Assembly (NCBI GenBank): GCA_036504595.1
Contig: DASXUX010000067.1
Location: forward strand, 510,414-574,413
DNA length: 64,000 bases
Reading direction: 5' to 3'
DNA from: DASXUX01 sp036504595
GTDB lineage: Bacteria; Planctomycetota; SZUA-567; H5-PLA8
The notes under the pieces are model-generated. The model saw only the letters and a program-made list of their open reading frames with translations, did not search any database and had not been told where the DNA came from. The position numbers and the translations under genes were made by a program. Of this stretch, positions 1 to 7,692 are shown piece after piece; position 1 is the first letter of the stretch; every line of letters starts with the position of its first letter.

Positions 1-103
1 CGTCAACGGCATGCAGCTCGACTACGATCAATTCAAGCAGGAAATCCAGCAGGCCTGCCAGTACGTGCGCGAGCACCAGGGAATGCAGTTGCAGACGGCG
101 TGA
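1..103 (+). CDS. C-terminal 33 codons of an unidentified protein
   Basis: The window opens inside a reading frame whose codons begin at base 2 and end at the TGA at 101-103. The visible tail is hydrophilic and probably helical, rich in Gln, Glu and aromatic residues, with one Cys in Q-Q-A-C-Q-Y-V. It has no motif I recognise and no membrane segment. A heptamer-repeat hairpin follows directly. The frame is accepted because it is open from the window edge and stops just before a clear repeat boundary, but product and length cannot be judged. Confidence 0.4.
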   Translation, partial: VNGMQLDYDQFKQEIQQACQYVREHQGMQLQTA

Positions 104-108
104 GCGCG

Positions 109-162
109 GATTTTGGATTCGGCCTCGCGCCAATCCAAAATCTAAAATCTAAAATCCAAAAT
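109..162. repeat. heptamer array, AAAATCT type, with inverted arm
   Basis: The right arm is AAAATCT twice, then AAAATCC, then AAAATG. The left arm (109-120) reads GGATTTTGGATT, the inverse complement, so the locus can fold as a hairpin. It lies between two convergent genes. Confidence 0.7.
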
Positions 163-165
163 GCC

Positions 166-693
166 CTACGGCTGCGGAAGCTGCGGGCTCTCGGCGGGAT
201 CGGACGGATCGACTTCGCGGCCTTGAGCTTGCTTCAAGCCGCCCGAGGGAACTGCGCCGCCAAAGTTCGGCGCGCCGGACATGGCCGTAAAGACGACGCC
301 ATTCCCGCCTGGGAACATTGAAGCGCCACCCCCGCTTTTCGCCATGCTGCGGGTGAAGCGCGCGGTGAGCATGCGGCGAGCGGCCGGGATGAGCAGCAGC
401 AGGCCAATCAATGTCGTCAGCGGGCCGGGGTAGAGGAACAAGAAGTAGCCAAACGTCAGCAGAACCTGATCGCTCATCTCTTGATGAACCGCCCCGAAAA
501 CGCCGCCCGGGTTGCTGGTCGGATCCTGCACCCGCGCGCGCGCCTTGGCCCACAGTAGCAGGCGTCCGCCAATGACTGGCGAGAGAACGACAATGCCCGC
601 CGCCGGCCAGATCCCATAGTAAAGCCAGATCAGACACAACAGTCCCGGATCGACCAGCGCCAGAATCAGGCCGTAAGTAAAAAGCTTCTTCAT
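166..693 (-). CDS. FxsA family membrane protein
   Basis: A 175-residue integral membrane protein. Hydrophobic segments lie at about residues 5-25, 29-47 and 78-105. The block L-Y-P-G-P-L-T-T-L-I-G-L-L-L-L-I-P-A followed by A-R-R-M-L matches the FxsA signature, a Pro-Gly turn between helices followed by a basic cytoplasmic edge. FxsA of E. coli is a small inner-membrane protein whose overproduction relieves phage T7 exclusion by the F plasmid; its normal role is unknown. The Gly/Pro-rich C-terminal tail (about residues 117-175) goes beyond the usual family core and is probably disordered. The gene stands alone and converges on the gene at the window edge. Confidence 0.75.
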   Translation of the reverse strand: MKKLFTYGLILALVDPGLLCLIWLYYGIWPAAGIVVLSPVIGGRLLLWAKARARVQDPTSNPGGVFGAVHQEMSDQVLLTFGYFLFLYPGPLTTLIGLLLLIPAARRMLTARFTRSMAKSGGGASMFPGGNGVVFTAMSGAPNFGGAVPSGGLKQAQGREVDPSDPAESPQLPQP

Positions 694-828
694 GAGAATA
701 TTGTCGCAGGCGAAAGGGCGAATTCAAAACTCAAAAACACGGTAATGGCAAGTGGAAATAAAGCTGCGATGTACCGCACTTTTTGATTTCTTGAGCAACT
801 CGCGGCTTCTCGTCTCCGTGCTGTTTCG

Positions 829-860
829 CCCCGTCTCCCCGTCGCCGCGTCTCCCCGTCC
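829..860. repeat. octamer array, CCCCGTCT type
   Basis: Four consecutive 8-nt units (CCCCGTCT, CCCCGTCG, CCGCGTCT, CCCCGTCC). It sits just 3' of the ABC ATPase gene. A related array is at 12321-12352. Confidence 0.7.
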
Positions 861-864
861 ATCC

Positions 865-1677
865 CTACACCGGCGCCGGCGTAATCCCCTGCATCCCCAC
901 GGGTGTGTTCTGCGAGACGCCCGAGAGAATCGACTCGTGCGGCGACAGCACCTTCGCGTGCAGACCGCTCCCGACGCTCAGCGTTCCGTCGATGATCCGG
1001 TCCACGCGGGTGGCGAAGCGTTCCAGGCGCGGATCGTGCGTGACGATCAAGGCCGCGCGCTGTCCACTGCGCGTCTGTTCCTTCAGCAGCGTCATAATCT
1101 CCAGGCCCGTAGCCGTATCGAGCGCCGCCGTCGGTTCGTCAGCCAGAATTAAATCCGAATCGCCCGCCAGAGCGCGCGCAATCGATACGCGCTGCCGCTG
1201 CCCGCCGGACATGTCTCCCGGTTTGCGATGCATGCATTCGCCCAATCCCACGCGTTCCAGCAGCCGAGCGGCCTCTTTGCGCCGAGCGCGCCAGCCGTAG
1301 CCTTTCAGTTTTAGGATGAGCGCCACGTTGTGAAATGCGCTGAGCGCCGGGAAAAGATTGAATGTCTGAAAAATAAAGCCGATATGCTTAAGCCGCATGC
1401 GCGGCAGTTCGGCCTCGCCCATCTCCGTCACATCCTTCCCGCACAGCCACACCCGGCCGCCGGAAGGCTTCATCAACAGGCCCATGATCGACAGCAGCGT
1501 CGTCTTCCCGCTGCCCGAGGGACCTTGCAGCAAAACGAACTCGCCCGGTTCAAGCGTCAGCGAAGCCTGCCGCAGCGCTTTGACGCCGGTGTGCCCCGCG
1601 CCATACTCTTTCGAGACGCGCTGAATCCGCACCAGATACTCTGTGCGCTGACGAATCACACCGGCAAACGCCGCCAT
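865..1677 (-). CDS. ABC transporter ATP-binding protein, LolD/MacB type
   Basis: A 270-residue ATPase subunit of an ABC transporter of the LolD/MacB/FtsE class, which drive lipoprotein release or macrolide/peptide export from the inner membrane. Walker A is G-P-S-G-S-G-K-T-T (52-60), the Q-loop Gln is about 103, the signature M-S-G-G-Q-R-Q-R is about 155-162, and Walker B L-I-L-A-D-E is at 175-180, followed by a D-loop and the switch His in V-T-H-D-P. The C-terminal 40 residues are an extension. No FtsX/MacB permease gene is adjacent, which is unusual; the partner may lie elsewhere. Upstream is a 580-base non-coding stretch with a repeat and a small-RNA candidate. Confidence 0.85.
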   Translation of the reverse strand: MAAFAGVIRQRTEYLVRIQRVSKEYGAGHTGVKALRQASLTLEPGEFVLLQGPSGSGKTTLLSIMGLLMKPSGGRVWLCGKDVTEMGEAELPRMRLKHIGFIFQTFNLFPALSAFHNVALILKLKGYGWRARRKEAARLLERVGLGECMHRKPGDMSGGQRQRVSIARALAGDSDLILADEPTAALDTATGLEIMTLLKEQTRSGQRAALIVTHDPRLERFATRVDRIIDGTLSVGSGLHAKVLSPHESILSGVSQNTPVGMQGITPAPV

Positions 1678-1768
1678 CGTTAAGAATCTCTAAACACGCG
1701 AAGCCATCCACTTTCCAGCGAAGCATCTTACGCCCGATTCCTCGCGTGTCACGCTTTTTTGGTGGGAC

Positions 1769-1866
1769 GGTACTTGGTAAGTGGTTACTTGGTACTTGGT
1801 GTCCGGCGCTGCGGTTCCATTCACCAGGTACCGCTCACCGAGTACCATTCACCAAGTACCACCACC
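1769..1866. repeat. heptamer array, TACTTGG type, two inverted arms
   Basis: The left arm carries TACTTGG/TAAGTGG units and the right arm their inverse complements (ACCAGGT, ACCGAGT, ACCAAGT), separated by a GC-rich centre, so a long imperfect hairpin can form. The same unit recurs at 42971-42997. Confidence 0.75.
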
Positions 1867-1925
1867 CACATAACTCCTGGCATGTTATTTAATTATAAAT
1901 TAGCTAGAAAATTGCACTTTTACCG

Positions 1926-1954
1926 TTGACTCCCCGCCAGACCAATGGTATAGA
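1926..1954 (+). promoter_or_regulatory. sigma70-type promoter for a candidate small RNA
   Basis: TTGACT (1926-1931), a 17-base spacer, then TATAGA (1949-1954). Five of six bases match consensus at each box and the spacing is ideal. Initiation is expected near 1960-1963. No start codon with a ribosome site follows before the terminator at 2079-2113. Confidence 0.6.
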
Positions 1955-1959
1955 TTTGG

Positions 1960-2113
1960 GCGTTCAATCCAACATGTAGTGCCCCGGAGAACTGGCCCAA
2001 ACCGGAATCTTAAGCTCGACAGCGGTGGTTGGACGGACTTTCTCCCCCCCACAGGTTCGCGCGAGCCATCGCTTAGAGAAACCGGGAACGTCACCGTTCC
2101 CGGTTTTTATTTT
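1960..2113 (+). ncRNA. candidate structured small RNA, about 150 nt
   Basis: This stretch runs from a near-consensus promoter to a strong intrinsic terminator and has no convincing open frame. It can fold into a long interrupted hairpin: GGAGAA (1986-1991) pairs with TTCTCC (2040-2045), and CCAA (1997-2000) plus CC (2002-2003) pairs with GG plus TTGG (2027-2032), closing around a palindromic CTTAAG. The 5' CGTTC could alternatively pair with GAACG of the terminator stem. The size and the long hairpin with internal loops are reminiscent of 6S RNA, but I cannot match conserved 6S, SRP, RNase P or tmRNA motifs, so the family is unassigned. Confidence 0.5.
2079..2113 (+). terminator. intrinsic terminator of the small-RNA unit
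   Basis: Stem ACCGGGAACG / CGTTCCCGGT (10 bp, loop TCAC) followed by TTTTATTTT. Confidence 0.85.
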
Positions 2114-2139
2114 GCCAGAAGCTTTCAAACTGCTATATC
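2112..2139 (+). promoter_or_regulatory. possible promoter of the S8 protease gene
   Basis: TTGCCA (2112-2117), 16 bases, TATATC (2134-2139), directly after the terminator. It would give a leader of about 110 nt containing the repeat at 2210-2235. Judged from consensus only. Confidence 0.35.
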
Positions 2140-2209
2140 CGTCCGCTGCACTAAGTGTTCGGTGACTTTGGCGCCCTGTACCCTGTTACTCAGGCGTCAG
2201 CCCACACTT

Positions 2210-2235
2210 CAGAACCGCGACCGTAAGGGAGCGGC
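2210..2235. repeat. 26-bp interspersed palindrome (CAGAACCGCGACC family), copy 1
   Basis: The sequence begins CAGAACCGCGACCGTAAG and ends GGAGCGGC. It is an imperfect palindrome found four times in the window (also 12241, 15429 inverted, 62434). This copy lies 20 bases upstream of the protease start codon. Confidence 0.85.
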
Positions 2236-2255
2236 AAACGAGGACGCGCCACAGA

Positions 2256-5200
2256 ATGAAAATCCAACCTTCCACCGCGCGGCTCCTCAAGCGCCTGTCC
2301 GTACTCGCCGCACTTCTGCCACTTTTCTGGCTCGTCTTCGTCGCTACGCACCGCGCGCCGCCACCGACCACTTCACCCGCCACTCCGGCCTCACCCGTCA
2401 CCCGTCACTCGTCACCCGTCACCCCTGCTCAGGCTTGGCCCGTCTGGGGCGCCGCGCAAAACTCCGCTCAAAAAGACGGCACCGGCTTCTTCGACTATTC
2501 CCGCGCACGCCAGTTCGCCTCTTCCGTTCAGCCCGATCTGTCCAAGTATGTCATCAACCTGCACGCCCGATCTCTCCTGCCGCTGGCCAACCGCGCAGCT
2601 CAATCCGCAATCCGCAATCCGCAATCCGCAACTTCCCCCAGCCGCACCGCTTACCTTCAGTTCTTCGCGCACCCCAGCGCCGCCCAGCGGGAGCAACTCG
2701 ATCGAAGCGGCATCCACCTGCTCTCTTACGTCGATGGCTTCGCCTGGACCGCGCGCGCGACACCAGCCGCGTTCGATTCCGCGCTCGGTTTGGACTTCGT
2801 CCGCGCCGTCGCCGATATCGACCCGCGCGACAAACTTCAGGAAGGCGTCTACCGAGCGTTCCCCTACGCCAGTTGGGATGACGGCGTCGATAAACCGCGC
2901 GGCGAAGCTCCCGAATATTCCGCCGCGGCCGACGGCGAAGCCCATTTTCGCATTCTGACCTACCCAGGAACGACACGCGAAACGCTGGTCAAGGAATGCG
3001 GCAACCAGGACGTGGTGCAGCCGTGGCTGTTTCAGGATGGTCCGGCCAGCACGGTCGGCCCCCGCTTTGACATCACCGCTGACCTGAGCTGGGCGCCCGA
3101 AATCGCCGCCCTGGATTCCGTCGCCTTCGTCCAGTGGACCTCGCCGCCGGTCGCCTTGCGCGATGCGATCATCGACGCTTCCTCCAACGTCAGCGACGTG
3201 CGCGATAACCCCGTCGCGCCCTCCAACGTGCCACTCACCGGCAGTGGTGTCACCGTCGTCCTGCGCGAACTCGGCCAGCCCACAGCGCACGTTGACTTCA
3301 AGGATCGCTTGACGGTCTCCGATACCGGTTTCGCGACCGATTCTACATCGATCGATCACTCCACGGGCGTCTGCGGCATCATTGCCTCCAACGGCGGCGC
3401 CCAACCGCAGGCCAAAGGCGTCGCGACTAAAGTCAACGTCGTCGCCTACTCCGTTGGCAACGCCGGTGGCGGCCCGGACACCTTCGCCACAACCGATGTG
3501 CTGAACGCCGCGGGCAAGGGTATTCGCCTTTCAAACCATTCGTATGGCCCAACTCAGCTTGCACCGACCGACTTCGGCTCCTACCAGACTGAATCCGCCG
3601 ACTGGGACACCGCCATTCATGACCAGGATCTGATCACCGTCTGGGCCGGAAACGAAGAATCCGGCAACCGCCAGCTTGCGCACATCGATTTCATCGTCGG
3701 AGCCAAGAACACCCTCTGCATCGCATCAAGCAACTCCGGCGCGCGCGCTGCCGATTCGGACGAGAATCCACCCGTGACGCCAGCCAGCGGCATTTCCTTC
3801 TATTCCGACGGCGGCCCCATGACCGATGGCCGAGTCAAACCCGACCTCGTCGCCTTCGGTGGCGATGGCGGTGCCGGCAGCAACCCGCGAGACGTGACGC
3901 TCGACTGGGGCACCAATCTGATCAGATCCGATGTCGGAACATCCTTCGCCACGCCGGTCATCACGGGCGTCGCCGCACTGGCGTTCCAGCAGTACAAAAT
4001 TCTGTTCAGCGGAAAAGAACCCTCCGCCGCGCTCACCAAGGCGCTGCTCTGCAACACGGCCACCGATCTGGGCGACCCCGGCCCGGATTCGACCTACGGC
4101 TTTGGCATCGTCGATGCCGAAATGGCCGTCAACACGATCACCTTCGCCCAGGCAGGCACCGACGCTCATTTCTTCGAAGGCCAGGTTGGAGATCAGCAAT
4201 CGGCCACCTTCACCTTCAGCGTGGCATCCGGAGTGGGAATTAAAGCTACCCTGTGCTGGATGGACCCCGCCGGCAATCTCACGGCCAGCAAGGCGCTGGT
4301 CAACGACCTCGACCTCGAACTGCGAGACCCCAACGGCAAACTGTACTACCCCTTCTCGCTCTCAGCCTCGAACGCCGCCGCCGCCGCCACGGCGACCGCC
4401 GCCAACCGGGTGGACCCCATTGAACAAACCGTGCTGGCCAATCCGATTGACGGCACCTGGACGATCAAAGTGGTCGGCTTCAGCGTGCCCAATGGCCCGC
4501 AGAAGTTCGCCGTCGTCGTGAACGCTCCCTCCGCCCAGCCCACCCCGCCGCCGAACAATCCTCCCAGCACCCCGCCGCCACTGGCGATTATTGTCGCGTC
4601 CACCGAATCGGGCCCCGTCCCCCTAAGCGTCGATTTTGCTGCTGGCAGCCCGTCGGTCGGCATCACGTACGCGTGGTCTATTGTGAAACTGGTCCCCAAC
4701 GGCGATCCGGTTACAGTCACGAACTTCGATCCCGTCGGCCCGGCCTTGACCTACACGTTCAGTCCCACGACGGCGGACTTGGCCGTGTCCGGTGAAGTCC
4801 TCTATCAAGTCACGCTCACCGCCACCAATTCCGCTGGCATCTCGTCGCAGGACGTCAAGACCATCGTGGTCGGCAAACGCCAGGTCGAGAGCTTCCCCGT
4901 CAGCGCCAAAGCCAAATTCGATTTCAGCGGCAAGCGCCCCGACGACCTGCAGTTCTCCTTCATCGCCAACGATCCCATCCGCCTCAGCGGCGTTGCCGCC
5001 GCCGACGGCGCCATCTGGCCCCGCACCTCCCAGCAGGCCCGCGAAGCCATCGCTAACGGCGAGTTCGAAGGCCAGAAGTATGTGCTGACTGTTTCCATCA
5101 CGCTGCCCAATGGAACCATCAAGTCCTTCACCTGGAATCAAAATCCAAATTCGCTCCCTTCCGACATCATTCTGGACCGCAAAGCCACCTTCAAAGCCGC

Positions 5201-5423
5201 TTCTGAAGACAAGACGGTTTCGGCCGACGTGAAGCTGAACCTGCGCAACGGCCAGGTGAATCTGCGCCTTAAGGCGCCCAGCGGCGCCTTCGGCTTCAAC
5301 GCCGCCACGAAGACGACGCCCAAGCCCGTCGCGCACGTCTCCTTCTCCAGCGACCGAGCCGATTACTTCGCCGACTTCACGCTGAATTACTCCAGCAAGG
5401 GCAACTCGGGCTCCGCGAAGTGA
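2256..5423 (+). CDS. secreted subtilisin-like (S8) serine protease with PKD-type domain
   Basis: A 1055-residue exported peptidase. Residues 10-30 form a signal peptide or anchor. The S8 catalytic core spans about 328-620: His368 in D-H-S-T-G-V-C-G, oxyanion Asn466 in A-G-N-E, and nucleophile Ser563 in G-T-S-F-A-T-P. At the expected Asp position the sequence reads R-E-L-G (Glu338), so the triad acid may be replaced. A beta-rich domain (about 615-760), a PKD-like domain (about 775-865) and an all-beta C-terminal domain follow. Two heptamer arrays are translated within the N-terminal propeptide region, at residues about 46-57 and 116-126. It probably degrades extracellular protein. Confidence 0.85.
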   Translation: MKIQPSTARLLKRLSVLAALLPLFWLVFVATHRAPPPTTSPATPASPVTRHSSPVTPAQAWPVWGAAQNSAQKDGTGFFDYSRARQFASSVQPDLSKYVINLHARSLLPLANRAAQSAIRNPQSATSPSRTAYLQFFAHPSAAQREQLDRSGIHLLSYVDGFAWTARATPAAFDSALGLDFVRAVADIDPRDKLQEGVYRAFPYASWDDGVDKPRGEAPEYSAAADGEAHFRILTYPGTTRETLVKECGNQDVVQPWLFQDGPASTVGPRFDITADLSWAPEIAALDSVAFVQWTSPPVALRDAIIDASSNVSDVRDNPVAPSNVPLTGSGVTVVLRELGQPTAHVDFKDRLTVSDTGFATDSTSIDHSTGVCGIIASNGGAQPQAKGVATKVNVVAYSVGNAGGGPDTFATTDVLNAAGKGIRLSNHSYGPTQLAPTDFGSYQTESADWDTAIHDQDLITVWAGNEESGNRQLAHIDFIVGAKNTLCIASSNSGARAADSDENPPVTPASGISFYSDGGPMTDGRVKPDLVAFGGDGGAGSNPRDVTLDWGTNLIRSDVGTSFATPVITGVAALAFQQYKILFSGKEPSAALTKALLCNTATDLGDPGPDSTYGFGIVDAEMAVNTITFAQAGTDAHFFEGQVGDQQSATFTFSVASGVGIKATLCWMDPAGNLTASKALVNDLDLELRDPNGKLYYPFSLSASNAAAAATATAANRVDPIEQTVLANPIDGTWTIKVVGFSVPNGPQKFAVVVNAPSAQPTPPPNNPPSTPPPLAIIVASTESGPVPLSVDFAAGSPSVGITYAWSIVKLVPNGDPVTVTNFDPVGPALTYTFSPTTADLAVSGEVLYQVTLTATNSAGISSQDVKTIVVGKRQVESFPVSAKAKFDFSGKRPDDLQFSFIANDPIRLSGVAAADGAIWPRTSQQAREAIANGEFEGQKYVLTVSITLPNGTIKSFTWNQNPNSLPSDIILDRKATFKAASEDKTVSADVKLNLRNGQVNLRLKAPSGAFGFNAATKTTPKPVAHVSFSSDRADYFADFTLNYSSKGNSGSAK
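2391..2425. repeat. heptamer array, GTCACCC type, inside the protease gene
   Basis: Five 7-nt units (GTCACCC/GTCACTC) are read in frame as S-P-V-T-R-H-S-S-P-V-T-P, just after the signal segment. The same unit is intergenic at 6675-6709. Confidence 0.8.
2601..2631. repeat. heptamer array, perfect CAATCCG x4.4, inside the protease gene
   Basis: Four perfect copies of CAATCCG plus CAA, coding Q-S-A-I-R-N-P-Q-S-A-T. The same array occurs at 36979-37011 in the UDG N-terminus. Confidence 0.9.
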
Positions 5424-5430
5424 TGGCGTT

Positions 5431-5580
5431 CCCCTCTCCCCTTGCGGGAGAGGGCCGAGCGAGCGAAGCGAGACCGGGGTGAGGGGCCTTTCAGTGCCGC
5501 TCCGTTCGTAGTGCGGGCGCCGAAGCACGCTGCTCCGGTCCCCTCTCCCCCGCGAGGGAGAGGGGTTAGGGGTGAGGGGG
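5431..5580. repeat. GC-rich palindromic repeats (CCCCTCTCCC family)
   Basis: Two hairpin units: CCCCTCTCCCC/GGGAGAGGG near 5431-5455 with a flanking GGGGTGAGGGG, and CCCCTCTCCCCCGCGAGG with TTAGGGGTGAGGGG at 5539-5580. They fill the gap between protease and GH62 and touch the latter's start. Related copies lie at 15380-15421 and 24808-24846. Confidence 0.8.
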
Positions 5581-6594
5581 CCACCTGTGACTTCAGAATG
5601 CCGCTCGTTGCTGGTCTCACTTTTGTTCTTGAACCTCTCCGTCCTCGCCGAGGACGCTCTGACCACCGGCAACTTCCGCTGGACCGCCAGCCCGCCGCTG
5701 TTTTCGCCCGCGCAAAGGCCCGACGATCCCTGCTGTTCAGTAAAGGATCCCACTGTCGTCTTCCACGAAGGCCGCTGGCATCTGTTCTGCACGATCCGCA
5801 GCCAGAAGCGCACGCATCAAATCGAATACTGCTCATTCACCGACTGGAAGGACGCCGACAAAGCCCCGCGCCACCTGCTGAACTCGATCAACGACGAATA
5901 CTACTGCGCGCCGCAAGTTTTCTACTTCACGCCGCACAAGAAATGGTATCTGGTCTTTCAGGCTGCCAACAAGGCTCGCGGTATCCTGTACGGTCCGTCG
6001 TATTCCACGACCGAAAACATTGCCGACCCCGCGTCGTGGTCCAAGTTCGAACCGTTCTACGAGAAGAAGCCCGACAACCTGAAAGGCTGGATCGATTTCT
6101 GGGTGATCTGCGACGCCACGCGCGCGCACTTGTTCTTCACGTCCAACGACGGCCGCATGTGGCGCGCTGAAACCAAGCTCGCCGATTTCCCGAAAGGCTT
6201 CGGCAAACCCGAAGTCGTCCTGCAAGGCGACATCTTCGAAGCCAGCCACACGTACAAGATCAAAGACAAGGAGCAGTACCTGACCGTCATCGAAGCGCAG
6301 GCCGGCATCCGCTACTACAAGGCCTACCTCGCCGATCAGCTCGACGGGAAATGGAGACCCCTCGCCGACACGCTGCAGCATCCCTTCGCCGCAAAGGCCA
6401 ACGTAAAGGACTCCGCCGACCACTGGACCGACTCGATCAGCCACGGCGAATTCCTGCGCGACGGGAACGACGAGCACCTGACCATCGACCCCGCCCACCT
6501 GCGTTTCCTCTTCCAGGGTGTCCTCCAGAAAGACATGGCCGGCAAGAAGTACGGTGAAATACCGTGGCGCCTGGGCATCTTGGAGGCGCAGTGA
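5572..6594 (+). CDS. alpha-L-arabinofuranosidase, glycoside hydrolase family 62
   Basis: A secreted enzyme predicted to remove arabinofuranosyl side chains from arabinoxylan. It has the GH62 blocks in order: S-V-K-D-P-T-V-V (Asp59, general base), A-P-Q-V-F-Y-F followed by K-W-Y-L-V-F-Q (113-130), G-W-I-D-F-W-V-I-C-D (Asp175, pKa modulator) and D-I-F-E-A-S-H-T-Y (Glu223, general acid). A signal peptide occupies about residues 8-26. The start is uncertain: GTG at 5572 lies in the GC-rich repeat, and GTG at 5587 gives a more normal leader. At about 320 mature residues it is a single-domain GH62 with no carbohydrate-binding module. It stands alone between repeats. Confidence 0.88.
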   Translation: MRGPPVTSECRSLLVSLLFLNLSVLAEDALTTGNFRWTASPPLFSPAQRPDDPCCSVKDPTVVFHEGRWHLFCTIRSQKRTHQIEYCSFTDWKDADKAPRHLLNSINDEYYCAPQVFYFTPHKKWYLVFQAANKARGILYGPSYSTTENIADPASWSKFEPFYEKKPDNLKGWIDFWVICDATRAHLFFTSNDGRMWRAETKLADFPKGFGKPEVVLQGDIFEASHTYKIKDKEQYLTVIEAQAGIRYYKAYLADQLDGKWRPLADTLQHPFAAKANVKDSADHWTDSISHGEFLRDGNDEHLTIDPAHLRFLFQGVLQKDMAGKKYGEIPWRLGILEAQ

Positions 6595-6674
6595 CAAACA
6601 GGACGGGGAGAAGGGGAGAAGAGGAGAAACAACTAACGCAGCGCAAGGAAACAGGCACTTCATCCGCTCCACCT

Positions 6675-6709
6675 GTCACTCGTCACTCGTCACCCGTCAC
6701 TCGTCACAC
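6675..6709. repeat. heptamer array, GTCACTC type
   Basis: Five units: GTCACTC, GTCACTC, GTCACCC, GTCACTC, GTCACAC. It lies between the GH62 and SDR genes and is the same unit as inside the S8 protease gene. Confidence 0.85.
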
Positions 6710-6746
6710 TTGCATGATTGGGTTTTGAACTTATCGTTGTCGTCGT

Positions 6747-7571
6747 ATGATTGACAAAATCACTCGCCCACTCGTCTTCATCACCGGCGCCTCCTCCGGA
6801 ATCGGCGCCGCCGCCGTCAGCGTTTTCGCCGCCGCTGGCTACAACGTCATTCTCACCGCCAGGCGCAAAGAGAAGTTGGACGAGATCGCCCGCCGCGCCA
6901 GCGAGACCTATCGGGACGCGCAGATCATTCCCTTGACCTGCGACGTCTCCTCCGACGATTCCGTGAAGGCCGCCTTCGATCAGGTCGCCGCGAAATTCGA
7001 TCGCCTCGACGTGCTGATCAACAACGCCGGATACGGCGTCTACGGCAGCGTGGAGAAAACGCCGATCGATTTCTTCCGCGCCAACATGGAAACCAACTAT
7101 CTCGGCGCCATCCGCTGCACCCAGGCCGCGCTCCCACTGCTGCGCAAAGCCGCCGCGGCCAGTCGCCGCCGCTGGGGCGCGTCGATCGTCATGGTCAGTT
7201 CCATCGTCGGCCGCCGCACAATTCCCAACATGAGCTCCTACTGCGCCACCAAGTTCGCGCTCGAAGCTCTCAGCGAAACGCTGCGCGTCGAACTTCGCGA
7301 CGAACGCATCGCCGTCTCCGTCGTCAATCCCGGCGTCACGCAGACCGAATTCGGCCACGCCGCCGCCGGAACGCGCCCCGACAATTTTCTGCAAGGCGGA
7401 ATGAGCGCCGAAGCTGTCGCCCGCGTGCTGCTCAAAGCCGCCCGCCGCCCGCGCCGCAACGTGTACCTGACCCCCGCCGGCAAACTCGGCGTCTTCCTGC
7501 AATGGATCTCGCCCAGGCTCGTGGACCAGTTCTTCCTGCGCTTCGTCTGGCGAAAAACGCAAAACAAATGA
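6747..7571 (+). CDS. short-chain dehydrogenase/reductase
   Basis: A 274-residue classical SDR, an NAD(P)-dependent oxidoreductase of unknown substrate. The cofactor motif is T-G-A-S-S-G-I-G (14-20), N-N-A-G is at 92-95, the catalytic Ser is at 151/152 in M-V-S-S-I-V, and Y-C-A-T-K gives Tyr165 and Lys169. R-R-K following V-I-L-T-A suggests NADP preference. The C-terminal 60 residues resemble the membrane-associating ends of DltE-like SDRs. The TGA stop lies in the first bases of a 105-bp hairpin repeat (7566-7670), so the last residues may have been set by that insertion. Confidence 0.88.
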   Translation: MIDKITRPLVFITGASSGIGAAAVSVFAAAGYNVILTARRKEKLDEIARRASETYRDAQIIPLTCDVSSDDSVKAAFDQVAAKFDRLDVLINNAGYGVYGSVEKTPIDFFRANMETNYLGAIRCTQAALPLLRKAAAASRRRWGASIVMVSSIVGRRTIPNMSSYCATKFALEALSETLRVELRDERIAVSVVNPGVTQTEFGHAAAGTRPDNFLQGGMSAEAVARVLLKAARRPRRNVYLTPAGKLGVFLQWISPRLVDQFFLRFVWRKTQNK

Positions 7572-7670
7572 TGAATGAGGAATGATGAATGATGAATTAG
7601 GTCTATGTGGCGTCACCTATCGCGCCGTCGCAGCCATATTCATCATTCCGCATTCATCATTCATCATTCG
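7566..7670. repeat. 105-bp ATGAATG heptamer hairpin element, copy A
   Basis: The left arm is GATGAATG-type heptamers, the centre contains GGTCTATG...GCGCCGT.GCAGCCAT, and the right arm is CATTCATCATTC-type heptamers. Copy B at 8367-8469 shares arms and centre, so the whole unit has been duplicated. Confidence 0.9.
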
Positions 7671-7692
7671 GATGGAGTCAATCAGGAGTGCC

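Noticed and set aside
1960..2113. Naming the small RNA as 6S RNA.
   Set aside because: Only length and general hairpin shape agree; conserved bubble-flanking bases could not be verified by eye.
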